From contig NZ_CP033831.1 of assembly GCF_003812745.1 (NCBI RefSeq), positions 558,001 to 622,000 of the forward strand: a DNA stretch of 64,000 bases, written 5' to 3'. The notes beneath the pieces were generated by a model, which worked only from the letters and a program-made list of their open reading frames with translations, ran no database searches and was not told the DNA's origin. The DNA is from Serratia sp. FDAARGOS_506. Its GTDB lineage: Bacteria > Pseudomonadota > Gammaproteobacteria > Enterobacterales > Enterobacteriaceae. The translations under genes were made by a program, and so were the position numbers. The stretch's first letter is position 1, and each line of letters opens with the position of its first letter. Below are positions 61,068-64,000 of the stretch, in pieces.

Positions 61068-62577
61068 TGATCGCCTCCGCCAGCTGTTGCTGGCTCACCT
61101 GCCCCGGCAGGTATTCGCCGATCACGCTGCCGCCGCTGAAGTGCAGCACCCGATCGCAGTTGTAATACACCTCCGGCACCTCGTCGGAGATCAGCAAAAT
61201 GGCGATCCCCTCCTGCGCCAGCAGATGGATAAGTTGGTAAATGCTGGCCTTGGCACCAACGTCGACGCCGACGGTCGGCGAGTCGAGGATCAGGATCCGC
61301 GGCTGGGTTAGCACCCACTTGGCCAACACGATCTTTTGCTGATTACCGCCGGACAGCGTCGAAACCGCTTGCTCCGGATCCGCCACCCGCACGCCGAGTT
61401 TGGCGATCCACTCCGCGACGATGCGATTCTTGCGGTAGTCGTCAATCAGGCGAAAACGCCCGCGCAGCTTATCGAGAATGGTCAGCACCGCGTTGTCCGC
61501 CACCGACTGTTGCTGCACCAGCCCCAGCGTCAGACGATCCTCCGAGACATAGCCGATGCCGGCCTTGATCGCGTCCTCATGGCCGCGAAAGCGTACCGGC
61601 TTGCTGTCGAGATAGAGCTTGCCGCTGTCCGGCCGGGTCATGCCGAACAAGCTCAGCGCCAGCTCGGTGCGCCCGGAGCCGAGCAGCCCGCACAGCCCGA
61701 GCACCTCCCCTTGATGCAACCGGAAGCTCACGTCCTGATACTGCCCGGCGCGGCTGAGGCGATCCGCCTCCAGCATTACCCGATCCTTATTCATGCTGGG
61801 TGACTTCAGGCGATAGTCCAGCGTCAGACCGGTCATCAACTCAGTCAGGCGATCGCCGGTGATCTCCGCCGCCGGCCAGGTGCCTATCTTGTTGCCGTCG
61901 CGGATCACCGTGACGCGATCCGAGATCTCCAGCACCTCGTCCAGCCGGTGGCTGACGAACACCACGCAGATACCTTTCGCTTTCAGGTAATCCACCGTGC
62001 GCAGCAGCTGATTGACCTCGGTGCGCGTCAGCGAGGCAGTCGGTTCATCCATGATCACCAGCCGCGCCTCTGCCACCAGCGCACGGCAGATCGCCACCTG
62101 CTGGCGCTGAGCGATCGGCAGCTCCGCCACCCGTTTGTCGAGATCCAGATGAAAACTCAGCTCCTGCAGCAGGCGCTCGGCGGTGCGCCGCAGCCGTGCC
62201 GGGCGGTACCACCCCAGCAACCCGTGCAGGTTGTGCTCAAAAGCGATGTTTTCCGCCACCGTCAGGTTGGGAAACAGCGACAGATCCTGGTAGATCACCT
62301 GAATACCGAAGGCGCGTGCCTGATCCGGCGACAACCGGCCGAAGGTCTGCCCATCGATGGTGATGCGGCTGCCGTCATCCGGTTGATATACGCCGGCGAT
62401 CGCCTTGATCAACGTACTCTTGCCGCAGCCGTTGGTGCCTGCCAGGCAGTGCACTTCCCCCGGCATCAGCGCCAGCGAGATAGCGTTCAGCGCCCGCTGC
62501 CCGCCAAAGGTCATCGACAGCTGTTGCAGCGCGATCAGCGGCGCGCCCTGCGTTGCCGTATTGCCGGAAATCCCCAT
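61060..62577 (-). CDS. Sugar ABC transporter ATP-binding protein, two ATPase domains
   Basis: The 505-residue protein has two ABC domains in tandem, as in RbsA and AlsA. First domain: Walker A GTNGCGKST, Walker B LVIMDEPTASLT, with the signature region LPIAQRQQV. Second domain: the degenerate Walker A GLLGSGRTE, signature LSGGNQQK and Walker B ILILDSPTVGVD. It energises uptake through the two permeases. Starts 2 bp after the binding-protein stop codon. Confidence 0.94.
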   Translation of the reverse strand: MGISGNTATQGAPLIALQQLSMTFGGQRALNAISLALMPGEVHCLAGTNGCGKSTLIKAIAGVYQPDDGSRITIDGQTFGRLSPDQARAFGIQVIYQDLSLFPNLTVAENIAFEHNLHGLLGWYRPARLRRTAERLLQELSFHLDLDKRVAELPIAQRQQVAICRALVAEARLVIMDEPTASLTRTEVNQLLRTVDYLKAKGICVVFVSHRLDEVLEISDRVTVIRDGNKIGTWPAAEITGDRLTELMTGLTLDYRLKSPSMNKDRVMLEADRLSRAGQYQDVSFRLHQGEVLGLCGLLGSGRTELALSLFGMTRPDSGKLYLDSKPVRFRGHEDAIKAGIGYVSEDRLTLGLVQQQSVADNAVLTILDKLRGRFRLIDDYRKNRIVAEWIAKLGVRVADPEQAVSTLSGGNQQKIVLAKWVLTQPRILILDSPTVGVDVGAKASIYQLIHLLAQEGIAILLISDEVPEVYYNCDRVLHFSGGSVIGEYLPGQVSQQQLAEAINA

Positions 62578-62579
62578 GA

Positions 62580-63563
62580 TTACAGCCCCATCTTCACCAA
62601 TTTCGGCAGGTTTTGCTTATCCAGGCTTTCGGTGGCATTGCCGAGAATGGTGTGCTGCTGCGCATCCACCTGCACCTTACCCATGCCTTCGATGGTCATG
62701 CCGTCGGTGATTTTTTCTCCCTTGTGCATCATGTCGGCGATGCGCACGAACACTTCGCCTGCCAGCATCGGATTCCAGATATAGCCGCCCTTGATAGCGC
62801 CGCGGTTGACCAGCGAAGCGCCCTGGCCCGGGCTGAACGGCCCGATGACGCAGATATCGTTGCTTTTGCCGCGGTTGAGCACCGCACGCCCGGCGCCGAT
62901 CGGCCCCTGCGATCCGAACGCCAGCACGCCTTTCAGATCGGGATATTTGGCCATCAGATCGTTGGTGGTGCGCACGCTGTCATCCAGCGACTCGCCCACG
63001 CCGAACTTGTCGCCCACCAGCTGCATATTCGGATAGTGCTGCTTTTGGTAGTTGATGGCCGAGTCCGACCAGGTGATGTGCAGCGGCACCGTCAGACTAC
63101 CGACGTACACCGCGTACTTGCCCTGCTCTTTCATGCAGGCGGCCAGCGCTTTCATGTGGTTAACGCCGTGCTGCGAGGCGTCCACCAGCTCAAAGTCCCA
63201 GTCGGCGTACTTTTGGCCGGGGGATTCGTGCACGATCACCTTGATGCCCGCCTCCTGCGCGCGCTTGAGCACCGGCTCCAGCACCCGGGCGTCGTTCGGC
63301 ACCACGCCGATGATGTCCACCTTCTGTGCGATCAGATCTTCGATGGCGCGCACCTGCAGCGCCGGATCCGCCGCCGTCGGCCCGACCATCCAGGCATCGA
63401 TGCCGCGTTTGGCGCCCTCGCTTTTGATGCCGGCCTCCATGGCGTTGAACCAGGGAATGCCGCCGATCTTCACCACCACGCCCATTTTCAGTTTGTCCGC
63501 CGCCTGCGCGGAGACCGAAAGCAGCAGCGAGGCAAACAGACCGACCAGTACGGATTTTTTCAT
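62580..63563 (-). CDS. Periplasmic sugar-binding protein of the ABC transporter
   Basis: The 327-residue type I periplasmic binding protein has a signal peptide (MKKSVLVGLFASLLLSVSAQA). The mature part starts KLKMGVVVKIGGIPWFNAMEAG. It resembles autoinducer-2 (LsrB) and rhamnose/ribose binding proteins in the pattern VGPTAADPALQVRAIEDLIAQ. Ligand not determinable by eye; the AlsE epimerase next door favours a ketohexose or allose. Preceded by a regulator gene 48 bp upstream. Confidence 0.9.
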   Translation of the reverse strand: MKKSVLVGLFASLLLSVSAQAADKLKMGVVVKIGGIPWFNAMEAGIKSEGAKRGIDAWMVGPTAADPALQVRAIEDLIAQKVDIIGVVPNDARVLEPVLKRAQEAGIKVIVHESPGQKYADWDFELVDASQHGVNHMKALAACMKEQGKYAVYVGSLTVPLHITWSDSAINYQKQHYPNMQLVGDKFGVGESLDDSVRTTNDLMAKYPDLKGVLAFGSQGPIGAGRAVLNRGKSNDICVIGPFSPGQGASLVNRGAIKGGYIWNPMLAGEVFVRIADMMHKGEKITDGMTIEGMGKVQVDAQQHTILGNATESLDKQNLPKLVKMGL

Positions 63564-63611
63564 TGTTCTCTCTCCACAAGTGTTGGCTGTAATAAAGGGT
63601 TTTCGTTGTTG

Positions 63612-64000
63612 TTATCGCGCCGCCCTTTTCGCGGCGGGTGAAACTTCAATCACGTCGACATTGTTCCAGGCCAGTTCCTGACGAAACTCGTCGTCGCTGA
63701 GCCGATCGGTGATTAGGGTATCTATCTCCCGGTAGTGGCAGATGCGCGCGAACGAGCGGCGGCCGAACTTGTTGCTGTCTACCAGCAGGAACTTGCGCTC
63801 CGACGCCAGCAGCATCTGCTGCTTCAACCGCGCATGGTGCTCGTTGCTCTCGCGGATGCCGCCGTCCTGGCAGATGCCGTGGCAGGAGAAGAACAGCTTG
63901 TTGATCACAAACTCCTTCAACATCTGCTCCGCCAGCACGCCGATAAAATCCTCGTACTTGGCGGAATACTCGCCCCCCAGTCCGATGGTGCGCACGTTGG
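63612..64000 (-). CDS. DeoR-family regulator (N-terminus cut by window edge)
   Basis: Only the C-terminal 129 residues or so are in the window. They show the sugar-phosphate sensor domain of DeoR regulators: TIGLGGEYSAKYEDFIGVLA, KLFFSCHGICQDGGIRESN and LVDSNKFGRRSFARICHY, ending DVIEVSPAAKRAAR. The DNA-binding domain lies beyond the right edge. It is upstream of and co-directional with the ABC/epimerase/kinase operon and likely controls it in response to a sugar phosphate. Confidence 0.88.
   Translation of the reverse strand, partial: NVRTIGLGGEYSAKYEDFIGVLAEQMLKEFVINKLFFSCHGICQDGGIRESNEHHARLKQQMLLASERKFLLVDSNKFGRRSFARICHYREIDTLITDRLSDDEFRQELAWNNVDVIEVSPAAKRAAR

Noticed and set aside
1-64000. 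CRISPR arrays, insertion sequences, prophage, conflict systems
   Set aside because: No regularly spaced repeats, transposase or phage genes were seen; XerD is the chromosomal housekeeping recombinase.

Overview
The window looks like chromosome of a high-GC enterobacterium, most probably Serratia (S. marcescens group). The conserved block xerD-dsbC-recJ-prfB-lysS, followed by fldB, ygfX-sdhE, ygfZ and trhA(yqfA), is typical of Enterobacterales. Protein sequences for GalR, LysA, LysR, YojI, RF2 and XerD sit very close to E. coli orthologs as I remember them, but codon use is much more GC-rich. The genus call is inference from gene content and base composition; no 16S gene is present.

Layout. 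0-6 kb: a molybdopterin oxidoreductase cut by the left edge, then galR with its own operator, lysA and lysR. 6-11 kb: a LysR-type regulator facing a metallo-beta-lactamase-fold protein and a DsbA-like protein, a periplasmic helical-repeat protein and a YddA-type ABC exporter. 11-16 kb: agaR-agaZ-agaVWEF, an N-acetylgalactosamine/galactosamine-type PTS operon that lacks its deacetylase, isomerase and catalytic aldolase genes here. 16-20 kb: a CynX/NimT-type transporter, two tiny genes resembling YmiA/YciX, and yojI. 20-24 kb: a LysR-type regulator, lldP and lldD for L-lactate use. 24-30 kb: a MoaF-like protein with an MFS transporter, a VOC protein, and a BCCT transporter facing a BetI-type repressor. 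30-34 kb: an ATM1-type ABC exporter, an AraC-GyrI regulator, the LysM/LytM lipoprotein ActS, and hdeD. 34-36 kb: a two-gene operon of a 2OG-Fe(II) dioxygenase and a cysteine-desulfurase-like PLP enzyme.

36.5-45 kb is a more AT-rich ketogluconate module: a GntR-like LacI regulator, a three-subunit periplasmic FAD/cytochrome-c gluconate-type dehydrogenase, a YhcH-family protein, a D-2-hydroxyacid dehydrogenase and an MFS transporter. It abuts the 3' end of a tRNA-Gly(CCC) gene. 45-56.5 kb is the conserved core: lysS, prfB with its programmed frameshift, recJ, dsbC, xerD, fldB, ygfX, sdhE, ygfZ, a DUF2165 protein, trhA with a FabR-type operator, and an HD-domain hydrolase. 56.5-64 kb is a leftward sugar operon: a DeoR regulator (cut by the right edge), a periplasmic binding protein, an ABC ATPase, two permeases, an AlsE-type epimerase, a ROK kinase and a ribokinase-type kinase. 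It probably serves a ketohexose such as allulose, or allose.

Many genes are separated by clear hairpin terminators, and several divergent promoters hold strong dyads. The observations most worth a second look are the dioxygenase/PLP operon, a four-fold ATTACCGC motif upstream of lldP, two dyads sharing TTATCG half-sites near the YmiA/YciX-like genes, and the allulose-like operon without an isomerase. I found no prophage, insertion sequence, CRISPR array or conflict system.
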